A stretch of 64,000 bases of DNA from Niastella sp966212235 (GTDB taxonomy: Bacteria; Bacteroidota; Bacteroidia; Chitinophagales; Chitinophagaceae). Positions 36,642-45,251 of the stretch are shown piece by piece; the first letter of the stretch is position 1; each line of letters begins with the position of its first letter. The DNA is taken from contig CBIHPP010000002.1 in assembly GCA_966212235.1 (NCBI GenBank), forward strand, positions 248,001 to 312,000. The letters are read 5' to 3'. The notes below the pieces were generated by a model, which saw only the letters and a program-made list of their open reading frames with translations, did no database searches and was not told the origin of the DNA. The position numbers were made by a program, and so were the translations under genes.

Positions 36642-37253
36642 ATGAAAATTTTCTGTGTAGGCCGTAATTATGTGGCTCACGCAAAAGAACTGGGTAACGA
36701 GGTTTCAGATGAACCCATCGTTTTTATGAAACCTAAAAGTGCTTTACTGCAGGCTCATACCCCTTTTTATTACCCCGAGTTCACGAATGAATTGCATTAT
36801 GAATGTGAACTGGTATTGCGTATTTCAAAGAATGGTAAATACATCCAGGATAGGTTTGCCAGTAAGTATTATGATGCCGTATCTGTTGGTATCGACTTCA
36901 CTGCACGCGATATTCAAAATGAATTGAAAGAAAAAGGACTACCCTGGGAAAAAGCAAAAGCCTGGGATAATTCCGCAGTGGTTGGCAAGTGGATCCCGTT
37001 ACCGAATATCAAAAACAAAAAAGACATCAACTTTTGTTTGTATAAAAATAAAGAACTGGTGCAGCAGGGGAACTCGAGTTTAATGATCAATAACTTTGAT
37101 AAAGTAGTTGCTTATATCTCCAATTACTTTTCAGTGAACATTGGCGACCTCGTGTTTACCGGTACCCCGGCTGGTGTAGGCGAATGTGTAGTTGGTGACG
37201 AGTTGGAAGCCTTTATTGAGGACGACAGCTTATTAAGTTTAGAGATCAAATAA
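36642..37253 (+). CDS. fumarylacetoacetate hydrolase-family protein
   Basis: About 203 residues from the ATG at 36642 (MKIFCVGRNYVAHAKELGNE). It is the short form of the FAH fold, like acylpyruvases/fumarylpyruvate hydrolases that cleave C-C bonds in diketo acids with a divalent metal. Metal ligands are seen in LHYECELVLRI (Glu residues) and the DFTARDIQ segment; GDLVFTGTPAGVG is the C-terminal signature. It stands alone before a terminator, so its physiological substrate cannot be assigned. Confidence 0.93.
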   Translation: MKIFCVGRNYVAHAKELGNEVSDEPIVFMKPKSALLQAHTPFYYPEFTNELHYECELVLRISKNGKYIQDRFASKYYDAVSVGIDFTARDIQNELKEKGLPWEKAKAWDNSAVVGKWIPLPNIKNKKDINFCLYKNKELVQQGNSSLMINNFDKVVAYISNYFSVNIGDLVFTGTPAGVGECVVGDELEAFIEDDSLLSLEIK

Positions 37254-37280
37254 CAAATAGATCATCATTACAAGGAAATA

Positions 37281-37313
37281 GCCTTTCCCGATTCTTCGGG
37301 AAGGGCTTTTTTA
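37281..37313 (+). terminator. terminator after FAH-family gene
   Basis: GCCTTTCCCGA/TCGGGAAGGGC arms (37281-37307, one unpaired side-base) followed by TTTTTT. Confidence 0.85.
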
Positions 37314-37485
37314 TTGCCTGAACGGAAATCAGGCATATGCCAACCAACCCTGCTCCCAAAAGCCCCTTTGTGGCGTTATTGACGCTTTAATCTTATTTCC
37401 ATATTAAGTTTCCCACTGCTGACCTTCTACTTTCATTTTTTTCTTCCAAACTAACATTTGTTATTATTATTTTTGTCGGTTAACT

Positions 37486-39552
37486 ATGATGCATACCGAT
37501 ATTTTACTGAAAGCCTACCGCCTTATGTGTACTGCCAAAGCCATGGCCGACACTTATGAAGCAAACCGTACCGTTTGTAAATACGTTCATTCTACCTCCC
37601 GCGGCCATGAAGCCATTCAATTGGCAACCGCCTTTCAGTTATTACCTTGTGATTATATCAGTCCGTATTATCGCGATGAAAGTATCTTACTGGGATTGGG
37701 TTTTTCACCTTATCAGTTAATGTTGCAGCTGCTGGCCAAACGCGATGATATTTTTACCGGGGGCCGCGAATATTATTCGCATCCTAACTATCGTGGTGCT
37801 GATAAACCCACCATCATACACCAAAGCAGTGCTACCGGTATGCAGGTAATACCAACTACCGGCGTTGCGCAGGGGATTCAATACCTCGAACAAATTAAAT
37901 CCGGTCAATTAATAAAAGGGCCCAATGATGAAATGCCGGTGGTGATTTGTTCACTGGGCGATGCCAGTGTAACAGAAGGCGAGGTAAGTGAAGCATTTCA
38001 GTTTGCCATCTTAAAAAAGCTGCCAGTGATTTACCTGGTGCAGGATAATAATTGGGGCATAAGCGCCAGTGCTGAAGAAGTTCGTGTTATGGATGCCTTT
38101 GATTATGCCGGTGGTTTTCCGGGATTAGATAGGGTGCGGATTGACGGAAGCAATTTCGAAGAAAGTTTTGATGCTATGCATCGCGTGGTGCAATATGTAC
38201 GGCAACAAAGAACGCCGTATCTGGTGCAGGCAAAAGTGCCTTTGCTGGGGCATCATACCAGCGGGGTGCGAAAAGAGTTTTACCGGTCACAGCAGGATTT
38301 GGAGAAACATGCCCTGAACGATCCCGCACCAAAACTGCGGCAACGTTTATTAAGTATGGGTGTCGATGAGCAACAGTTGATAAACATAGAAAACGAAACA
38401 AAAGAAGAAGTGGGCCGACAATTTCAGCAAGCCGTGCAATCACCGGAACCGGACCCGGCTACTGTAATGGACCATGTTTTTGTACCTACGCCTGTTACCG
38501 AAGAAAAAGGACAACGCACGCCACCTGGCGGCGAAAAAATAATTATGGTGGATGCGGCACTGTTTGCCATTCGGGAAATTATGGAAGACTTTCCGGAAGC
38601 TTTGTTATATGGACAGGATGTAGGCCGGCGCCTGGGTGGCGTTTTTCGCGAAGCGGCAACCCTGGCCGAACAGTTTAGTGATGTAAGAGTATTTAATACA
38701 GCTATCCAGGAGGCTTATATTATTGGTTCAACGGTTGGAATGAGTGCGGTGGGCGTTAAGCCAATTGTTGAAGTACAATTCGCAGATTATATTTATCCGG
38801 GGTTTAATCAACTGGTAACCGAGATCTCAAAATCATGTTATCTGAGTTGCGGTAAATTCCCTGTTCAAACAGTAATACGGGTCCCTATTGGTGCGTATGG
38901 CGGTGGCGGACCTTATCATAGCGGAAGTATAGAGACCACATTATTATCTATTAAAGGTATAAAAGTAGTATACCCCTCTAATGCGGCAGATATGAAAGGA
39001 TTGATGAAAGCTGCCTTCCTTGACCCTAATCCGGTAATAATGTTGGAACACAAAGGATTATACTGGAGCAAAGTACCAGGTACAGAAGATGCCAAAACTA
39101 TTGAGCCATCCAGAGATTACTTATTGCCATTGGGTAAAGCGGCATTGGTCATACAAGCTGATAAGGAGAAAATGAATAGCGGTGAATCGTGTTGCATAAT
39201 AACATATGGAATGGGCGTGTATTGGGCTCGTTCGGCGGCGAAAAACTTTTCTGGTCAGGTAGACATCATAGACCTGCGTACATTATATCCGCTTGATGAA
39301 GATCTCATTTTTGGCAGCGTAAAAAAACATGGTAAATGTCTGGTGCTTACAGAAGAGCAGCAAAACAATTCTTTTGCAGAAGCATTGGCCGCACGCATTT
39401 CCCGTGCTTGTTTTCAATGGCTCGATGCGCCGGTTGAAGTATTGGGTGCTTTGAATGTGCCGGCTGTACCTATGAATATGTATTTGGAACAAGCTATGTT
39501 GCCAAATAGTGAAAAAGTATCAGCAGCCATTAAGCAATTATTATTCTCCTGA
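37486..39552 (+). CDS. fused alpha/beta E1 subunit of 2-oxoacid dehydrogenase
   Basis: A 688-residue thiamine-diphosphate enzyme in which E1 alpha (about 1-330) and E1 beta (about 345-688) are joined. The alpha half has the TPP motif GDASVTEGEVSEAFQFA...VYLVQDNNWG-like segment (about 157-190) and the STSRGHEAIQLA start. The beta half starts IIMVDAALFAIREIMEDFPEALLYGQDVG, with EVQFADYIYPGFNQLV and TYGMGVYWA. This fused form is common in Bacteroidota and usually acts on branched-chain 2-oxoacids, feeding E2/E3 encoded elsewhere. A TATTTTTG -7-type box lies at 37468-37475, leaving a very short leader. Confidence 0.95.
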   Translation: MMHTDILLKAYRLMCTAKAMADTYEANRTVCKYVHSTSRGHEAIQLATAFQLLPCDYISPYYRDESILLGLGFSPYQLMLQLLAKRDDIFTGGREYYSHPNYRGADKPTIIHQSSATGMQVIPTTGVAQGIQYLEQIKSGQLIKGPNDEMPVVICSLGDASVTEGEVSEAFQFAILKKLPVIYLVQDNNWGISASAEEVRVMDAFDYAGGFPGLDRVRIDGSNFEESFDAMHRVVQYVRQQRTPYLVQAKVPLLGHHTSGVRKEFYRSQQDLEKHALNDPAPKLRQRLLSMGVDEQQLINIENETKEEVGRQFQQAVQSPEPDPATVMDHVFVPTPVTEEKGQRTPPGGEKIIMVDAALFAIREIMEDFPEALLYGQDVGRRLGGVFREAATLAEQFSDVRVFNTAIQEAYIIGSTVGMSAVGVKPIVEVQFADYIYPGFNQLVTEISKSCYLSCGKFPVQTVIRVPIGAYGGGGPYHSGSIETTLLSIKGIKVVYPSNAADMKGLMKAAFLDPNPVIMLEHKGLYWSKVPGTEDAKTIEPSRDYLLPLGKAALVIQADKEKMNSGESCCIITYGMGVYWARSAAKNFSGQVDIIDLRTLYPLDEDLIFGSVKKHGKCLVLTEEQQNNSFAEALAARISRACFQWLDAPVEVLGALNVPAVPMNMYLEQAMLPNSEKVSAAIKQLLFS

Positions 39553-39728
39553 TTAGATTCCATAAATAACACTTCAAGATAATTTTATTTCTGCGTTTTA
39601 TTCTACAAGATAAGTAGGTTGTATCGTACATCCTATCCTTCTGCCGTTTATAATATTTTAACATGGGGCATATAATAAAATTTGTCTTATTTACGTAGAG
39701 TTACGTACTTCAAACCACCTAAGCAGCC

Positions 39729-40427
39729 ATGAAAAACAGATACCTAAAGGGGGCCCATCTTTCTGAGAGGAAAGTTCGGGAACTTATTAAATTATTCTCG
39801 GAAGATCTGACAGCCACACAGATCGCCAACATTACTGGAATTAGTCGGATTACGGTAAATGCGTACTTTAAACTAATTCGTACACACATTGCAAAGTTTT
39901 GCGAGGAGAGAAATCCATTTCATTTCACAAATGGAACGGTCACTTATCATTCATCGGAAAATGGGATTGCTTCTAATGGAGCTGCTTCAAAGAAATCGTT
40001 TTACGGGATTTTTAAAAACGATGATTCCATTCACACCGATAAAATTGCAAACATCGATGCAGAGTGGATGTATGACTGGTTAAAAGGAAAAACAGAAGGC
40101 GAAAGAGATATTATTGAAAAATATCGCCTGCATGTTTACAATGGCATTGCCGATTTTAACAGCATCCGGTTGTATCGCATCAATGAACCGGTACCCGGTT
40201 TAATATCGCGCGAGCGCACCAGCAAATCGCACATTGATGAAATCGATATGTTCTGGGGGATGCTGAAATCACGGTTAATAAAATTCCGTGGCTTAAACAG
40301 TGGTACACTTTATTTGCACGTAAAAGAAACAGAGTTCCGGTACAATTACAGGGATAATGATCTGTTTGAAATGCTGATGGAAATTTTGCATAAACGTCCT
40401 TTGCATTATTCCAAAGCAGTACGGTAG
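39729..40427 (+). CDS. IS1595/ISXO2-derived protein without catalytic residues
   Basis: A 232-residue protein. Residues 11-55 form a helix-turn-helix (DLTATQIANITGISRITVNAYFKLI). The rest aligns by eye with the ISXO2-like DDE domain: GAASKKSFYGI matches the GxxGKxxVFGI segment, and DMFWGMLKSRLIKFRGL plus LYLHVKETEFRYNYRDNDLF match the family end. At the three catalytic positions I read His74, Tyr132 and Asp173 instead of D, D and E. No zinc ribbon and no terminal inverted repeats are seen. It looks like a domesticated transposase acting as a DNA-binding protein; this is inference. Confidence 0.75.
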   Translation: MKNRYLKGAHLSERKVRELIKLFSEDLTATQIANITGISRITVNAYFKLIRTHIAKFCEERNPFHFTNGTVTYHSSENGIASNGAASKKSFYGIFKNDDSIHTDKIANIDAEWMYDWLKGKTEGERDIIEKYRLHVYNGIADFNSIRLYRINEPVPGLISRERTSKSHIDEIDMFWGMLKSRLIKFRGLNSGTLYLHVKETEFRYNYRDNDLFEMLMEILHKRPLHYSKAVR

Positions 40428-40738
40428 AAATCGGCAAACGTGAAACGGCAAACGACAATAATTAAATTTCAGAAACCCTGAATTGCGTGAGCTATTCACG
40501 ATTGCCGATTCAATAAACGAACTCCGGGGATTTTTTTCTTTAGCTATCGCAACTCATCCCTGGATCATATAAAACCAGTTGCGGTAATAGAATTTTTCTC
40601 ATGTGACTCGCAGGTGGTTTCTACCACCTGCTTTTTATATTGATGTTCCCCATTGACTTTGATGCTAACCGGTGTTTAACGCCTCATGATAAACAAATTT
40701 GTTAATTTGCAGGTGAGGCAAGTCTAAATGCCTGCTAT
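40428..40738. other. intergenic region after transposase-derived gene
   Basis: 311 bp with no gene. It holds a terminator at 40610-40636 and no terminal inverted repeat matching the upstream side of the transposase-derived gene. Confidence 0.6.
40610..40636 (+). terminator. rho-independent terminator
   Basis: GCAGGTGGT (40610-40618) and ACCACCTGC (40623-40631), loop TTCT, then TTTTTA. Confidence 0.88.
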
Positions 40739-41677
40739 ATGGCGCACGACCACTCACATCATGGCCATTCACATGCCGTATCGTTTAATGAAGCGAGCCT
40801 GAAAGCGTTTCAGATAGGTATTGGGTTGAATATTTTGTTTGTACTGGTAGAAGCAGTGGCGGGATTGGCTTATAAGTCAATGTCGCTTTTGAGTGATGCC
40901 GGGCATAACCTGGCAGATGTAGTTAGTTTACTGCTTTCCTATATTGCTTTCAAATTAGCCCACCGGCAAGCTACCATGCGCTTTACTTACGGATATAAAA
41001 AATCTACTGTTTTAGCAGCCCTTTTCAATGCATTATTACTACTTGTAGCCATTGGTATGTTGGGCTACGAGTCATTCCTCCGGCTGCAATTACCTCCGGT
41101 GGTGCAGGGCGGGGGCATTGCCTGGGTAGCTGCAATAGGTATCGTTGTAAACAGTATTTCTGCTTTTCTTTTCTTCAAAAATAAAGATGCCGATCTGAAT
41201 ATAAAAGGAGCCTATTGGCATCTGCTGGCCGATGCTATGGTATCAGTAGGTGTAGTAATTGGCGGTATTGTTATTTCTTATACCGGGTGGTATTGGTTAG
41301 ATCCTGCTATTGGATTGGCTATAATGGTTATCATACTTATAAGCACCTGGTCATTGCTTACAGATAGTTTTAAAATGTCGGTAGATGCCGTGCCGGCCGG
41401 CATTGAACTGGAAGAAATAACCCGCGTTATATTATCTGTTAAGCATATTGTGAATGTGCATCATATTCATATCTGGCCATTGAGCACAACAGAGAATGCA
41501 TTAACAGCGCATATTATTATTGATGACCGCTTACCATTTGATGAAAAGCTGAAAGTGATACAACAACTGAAGCATGAATTGATACACCATAACATTCATC
41601 ACAGTACTATTGAACTGGAGTCAGAAACCATTCACTGTCCCGATCAAAATGAAAAGTTAGAACCACATGCACACTAA
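40739..41677 (+). CDS. CDF-family divalent cation exporter (ZnT/CzcD type)
   Basis: A 312-residue inner-membrane antiporter that exports Zn2+, Co2+ or Cd2+. The cytoplasmic N-terminus is His-rich (MAHDHSHHGHSHAV). Six membrane segments follow, with the metal-site pairs HNLAD (in SLLSDAGHNLADV, helix 2) and HLLAD (in YWHLLADAMVSVG, helix 5). The C-terminal cytoplasmic domain has VHHIHIWPLSTTENALTAHI, another metal-binding strand. It is a single-gene unit, with a small hairpin terminator at 41713 shared with the convergent gene. Confidence 0.96.
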   Translation: MAHDHSHHGHSHAVSFNEASLKAFQIGIGLNILFVLVEAVAGLAYKSMSLLSDAGHNLADVVSLLLSYIAFKLAHRQATMRFTYGYKKSTVLAALFNALLLLVAIGMLGYESFLRLQLPPVVQGGGIAWVAAIGIVVNSISAFLFFKNKDADLNIKGAYWHLLADAMVSVGVVIGGIVISYTGWYWLDPAIGLAIMVIILISTWSLLTDSFKMSVDAVPAGIELEEITRVILSVKHIVNVHHIHIWPLSTTENALTAHIIIDDRLPFDEKLKVIQQLKHELIHHNIHHSTIELESETIHCPDQNEKLEPHAH

Positions 41678-41712
41678 CCAGTATATGGGTTGGCTTAACG
41701 GTGATAAACAGG

Positions 41713-41739
41713 CAATCATTCCATGATTGTTTTCGTTTT
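41713..41739 (+). terminator. terminator after CDF gene
   Basis: CAATCAT (41713-41719) and ATGATTG (41723-41729) followed by TTTTCGTTTT. Confidence 0.6.
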
Positions 41740-42640
41740 ACTTATCCGGATTGTTCACATACTTATATATCATTTCCGATACATCTGCCATCGCCTTTAT
41801 GGCCAGGTCTTCTTTTTGCAGGTTTTTCGACAATAATACCAAAACATATTTTCTTCCGTTGGACAAGAACACAATACCCGAGTCGTGTTGAACGTGAGAG
41901 ATGTTGCCTGTTTTGTGAGCTACCTTCACTTTCTTTGGCAGCCGGGCCGGTATGATCTCATTAAATTGTTGATTTAATAGAATATTAATCATGGCCTGTG
42001 AAGAAGTGCTATCAACTATTTCGCCTTTAGCCATTTTTTCATAGATCACCATCAGGTCATTTGCGGTTGTAACATTATTGAACCCTTTTGCAAATGCCTT
42101 GGAATCTTCTACACCACGTAATACCTGTATATGCTTTGCACCCAGTTGCCGCATGGTTTTAGTAACATTTTGGGCGTTTACCAATTCAATAACCGTATTG
42201 GTTGCCAGATTGCTACTCTTAATGATCATATCGTATACCAGGTTATATAAAGTTCTTTTTTCACCTAAATGGCGGTAAAGCTCTTTCTCACTGTCATCAT
42301 CGCCATTCAGGTTAAAAATGCTGCTGTCAACAATACTTTTAAACTCGTTTTTTAATACAAAGGAATCGTTTAGGGAAAAAGCGCCGGCTGCAGCCTGTTT
42401 GTATACTTCAATCATAACCGGCGTTTTCATGGTGCTTGCTGCATGAAAAAATTCCTGTTCATTGATCAGTAATGTTTCTCCGGTAGTCAGGTCTTTAAAA
42501 GCTACAGCAAAATTGCCCGGTTGTTCTGCCAGTTTAACGTTGATCTGGTCTTGAAGTTTATGTAGAGTCATACGATTCGAACAGGCGCAAACCATGAAAA
42601 AGCTACTAAGCAAAAAGAACATTTTAGAATAATTGAGCAT
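41738..42640 (-). CDS. class A beta-lactamase-like lipoprotein
   Basis: A 300-residue exported serine hydrolase of the beta-lactamase2 (class A) group. The signal sequence ends VCAC with Cys20 as likely lipid anchor. Catalytic landmarks: S69-T-M-K72 (SxxK), S142-S-N144 (the SDN loop, here SSN), Glu178 in RGVEDSKAF as the likely deacylating Glu of the omega loop, and K243-T-G. It may hydrolyse beta-lactams or act on cell-wall peptides; sequence alone cannot decide. TATCTTCG (-7-like) lies at 42658-42665, 18 bp before the start. It is downstream of the nucleoside phosphorylase in the opposite orientation to the CDF gene. Confidence 0.88.
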   Translation of the reverse strand: MLNYSKMFFLLSSFFMVCACSNRMTLHKLQDQINVKLAEQPGNFAVAFKDLTTGETLLINEQEFFHAASTMKTPVMIEVYKQAAAGAFSLNDSFVLKNEFKSIVDSSIFNLNGDDDSEKELYRHLGEKRTLYNLVYDMIIKSSNLATNTVIELVNAQNVTKTMRQLGAKHIQVLRGVEDSKAFAKGFNNVTTANDLMVIYEKMAKGEIVDSTSSQAMINILLNQQFNEIIPARLPKKVKVAHKTGNISHVQHDSGIVFLSNGRKYVLVLLSKNLQKEDLAIKAMADVSEMIYKYVNNPDK

Positions 42641-42657
42641 ACCTGAAGTTATAGTGC

Positions 42658-42665
42658 CGAAGATA
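42658..42665 (-). promoter_or_regulatory. -7-like box of beta-lactamase-like gene
   Basis: The minus strand reads TATCTTCG, identical to the octamer before prs. Confidence 0.4.
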
Positions 42666-42780
42666 ATAGAATATCCTTTGTTACCAAACCTTCTCGTTTT
42701 TCAGATCTTTGCAGTTATTTGCAATCGTTGATCACTTCTAAGGAGCCATAAGCATAAGCGATTGCTCAAGGCTGCAAAAA

Positions 42781-43602
42781 TTACAATTGTTCAATCACAC
42801 CCTTAAAGACAATACTCAGTTTTTGATCGGCTTTTCCGGCAACCGCAATAATATCTTCAATATTTACCGGTTGCAGGTTTTCGGGGTCACATTCATCGGT
42901 TATTACACTAACGGCGGCACAATGCAGTCCAATCTGATTGGCTACAATGACTTCAGGTACAGTGCTCATGCCTACCATATCTGCACCGATCACCCGAAGG
43001 AAACGATATTCGGCCCTTGTTTCCAGGTTGGGTCCTGGTACGGCCACATATATACCTTGTTTAAGCGGTACCGATAGATCCAACGCCGTTTTAATGAATA
43101 GCTTATTTAAACGAATGTCATATGGCTGGCTCATATCCGGGAATCGTGGACCCAGCGTAGGTTCATTTAAACCTCGTAAGGGGTTTTCAGGTTGCAGGTT
43201 TATGTGGTCGGTCAATAGAACCAGGTCGCCCTTTTTGTATTCAGGGTTCATACCACCGGCTGCATTACTCAATAACAAACTGGTTATTCCTAATTCTTTA
43301 AATACCCGAACCGGGAATGTAATTTGTTGCATGCTATAGCCTTCATAGTAATGAAAACGGCCCTGCATGATCAATATCTTTTTGTTGCCTATAGCGGCCA
43401 GTATCAGTTTTCCTTTGTGAAATTCAACAGTGGATGTAGGAAAATGTGGGATCTCATTATAAGATATTTGCTGAACTACCTCAACCCGATCAATAAATGA
43501 TCCCAGCCCGGTTCCTAACACTATAGCGGTGGATGCACCGGTAAAACCTTTCTCTTTTAAAAATAGGGCTGTTTGTGAGATTTTTTCAATGATTTGGTTC
43601 AT
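42781..43602 (-). CDS. purine nucleoside phosphorylase (trimeric PNP type)
   Basis: About 273 residues from the ATG at 43602 (MNQIIEKISQTALFLKEKGF); the TTG at 43620 is less likely. It cleaves inosine and guanosine to base plus ribose-1-phosphate in the cytoplasm. Family motifs are AIVLGTGLGSFIDRV, QGRFHYYEGYSMQQITFPVRV, LLLSNAAGGMNPEYKKGDLVLLTDHIN and GADMVGMSTVPEVIVANQIGL. It shares nucleoside salvage with deoC at the window start. Confidence 0.95.
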   Translation of the reverse strand: MNQIIEKISQTALFLKEKGFTGASTAIVLGTGLGSFIDRVEVVQQISYNEIPHFPTSTVEFHKGKLILAAIGNKKILIMQGRFHYYEGYSMQQITFPVRVFKELGITSLLLSNAAGGMNPEYKKGDLVLLTDHINLQPENPLRGLNEPTLGPRFPDMSQPYDIRLNKLFIKTALDLSVPLKQGIYVAVPGPNLETRAEYRFLRVIGADMVGMSTVPEVIVANQIGLHCAAVSVITDECDPENLQPVNIEDIIAVAGKADQKLSIVFKGVIEQL

Positions 43603-43781
43603 CCCGTGATTTTTTTTCAAAATAAAGTATTCCGGCGGTTATTTTATAGCATTTGAATATTTTTATTCAGCAATGCCTTGTACCCGTGTGTCTTAAAATA
43701 AAACAGCAATTTTTAAGGAATACGATCTATATTGTAAAATCTATTAATTTAGTGGAGTAATAGCGTCTAAATGTTAAGTAA

Positions 43782-45251
43782 ATGCCAATGCAAATGAGCA
43801 AACCTTCTATCACGATTGCCTTAATAAGTGTGTGTATCCTGCTTCAACCTGGGTATAGTACCGGTCAGCAAACAAAAGCAGTAAGGCCTAATATTATTTT
43901 TATCCTGGCCGATGATCTTGGCTATGGCGATCTGGGTTGTTATGGACAGAAACTGATTCAAACGCCTAACCTTGATGCCATGGCAAAACAGGGCATGCAA
44001 TTCACACAGTTTTATGCAGGCACTGCAGTCTGCGCTCCATCCCGCTCATCTTTGCTTACGGGGCAGCATACGGGGCATACCCCTATTCGGGGTAATAAAG
44101 GCGTGGAACCCGAAGGGCAATGGCCTATACCTGATTCTGCAATTACTATTGCTGAGGTTTTAAAAAAAGGAGGCTATACAACTGGTAATTTTGGCAAGTG
44201 GGGACTTGGACCGGTAGCGTCGTCCGGGGATCCAGTTAAACAGGGGTTTGATTTTTTTTATGGATATAACTGTCAATCCAAAGCACATGATTATTATCCC
44301 GATCACTTATGGGAAAATGATACCCGCGTTGACTTTGCTGCCAATACGCCTGAACATCCTACCGATTATGCAGCCGAATTAATACATCAGAAGGCATTGA
44401 ACTTTATTGAACAGCAAAAAAGCAAGCCCTTCTTTTTATACCTTTCTTATACCTTGCCACATGCAGCGCTGCAAGTACCGAACGATAGCCTGTTTGCGAA
44501 ATATAAAAAACTGTTTAATGAACAACCGGTTCCCGTAGAGCCCTGGAATGGCAAAGGATATGCACCACAGGCATATCCACATGCAGCATATGCAGCCATG
44601 GTAAGCCGGTTAGATGCATACGTAGGGCAGGTGCTTCAAAAATTACGGGATTTGGGAATTGATAAAAATACACTGGTGATTTTTTCCAGCGATAACGGCC
44701 CGCATAAAGAAGGAGGTAACGATCCGGCCTACTTTAACAGCAATGGTTCATTACGTGGTATTAAAAGAGATCTGTATGAAGGTGGTATCCGGGAGCCGAT
44801 GATTGCCTGGTGGCCTGGTAAAATAAAAGCTGCCAGCATTTCTGATTATGCCGGAGCCTTCTGGGATTTTCTACCAACTTTTGCCGAAATCGCTAAACAA
44901 CCGAAACCAAAAAACATTGATGGCATTTCAATAGTACCCGTATTGTTGGGACAAAAAAAATCGCAGGTACACCCGTGGTTGTATTGGGAATTTCATGAAC
45001 AGGGCGGAAAGCAGGCTGTTCGTATGGGAAAATGGAAAGGCGTTAAATTAAATGCAGCCAGCCAACCCAATGGCCCCATTGAATTGTACGATCTGTATTC
45101 AGATGTTTCAGAAATAAAAAATGTTGCAGACAAACATTCTGATGTAGTGAAGGCGATACAAAAAATTATGCAACAACAGCACCGTGAAAGTCCGGACTTT
45201 CCTTTGTTTACACAATCATCCGGTCTTTCCAATAAAAAGAACAGTGAATGA
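43782..45251 (+). CDS. secreted sulfatase (formylglycine-dependent, S1 type)
   Basis: A 489-residue arylsulfatase-family enzyme with an N-terminal signal sequence (start 43782, or the ATG 12 bp later). Metal motif IIFILADDLGYGDLGCYG, and the activation motif C84-A-P-S-R with SLLTGQHTGH, where Cys84 must be converted to formylglycine. FSSDNGPHKEGG and GGIREPMIAWWPGKI are also typical. Its stop overlaps the start of an FGE gene by 4 bp (ATGA), so enzyme and activator are coupled. Downstream GH92 and LacI genes suggest sulfated mannose-containing glycans as substrate, by inference. Confidence 0.95.
   Translation: MPMQMSKPSITIALISVCILLQPGYSTGQQTKAVRPNIIFILADDLGYGDLGCYGQKLIQTPNLDAMAKQGMQFTQFYAGTAVCAPSRSSLLTGQHTGHTPIRGNKGVEPEGQWPIPDSAITIAEVLKKGGYTTGNFGKWGLGPVASSGDPVKQGFDFFYGYNCQSKAHDYYPDHLWENDTRVDFAANTPEHPTDYAAELIHQKALNFIEQQKSKPFFLYLSYTLPHAALQVPNDSLFAKYKKLFNEQPVPVEPWNGKGYAPQAYPHAAYAAMVSRLDAYVGQVLQKLRDLGIDKNTLVIFSSDNGPHKEGGNDPAYFNSNGSLRGIKRDLYEGGIREPMIAWWPGKIKAASISDYAGAFWDFLPTFAEIAKQPKPKNIDGISIVPVLLGQKKSQVHPWLYWEFHEQGGKQAVRMGKWKGVKLNAASQPNGPIELYDLYSDVSEIKNVADKHSDVVKAIQKIMQQQHRESPDFPLFTQSSGLSNKKNSE

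Noticed and set aside
39553..40738. Active insertion sequence around the transposase-derived gene
   Set aside because: No matching terminal inverted repeats or target duplications seen, and catalytic residues are changed.
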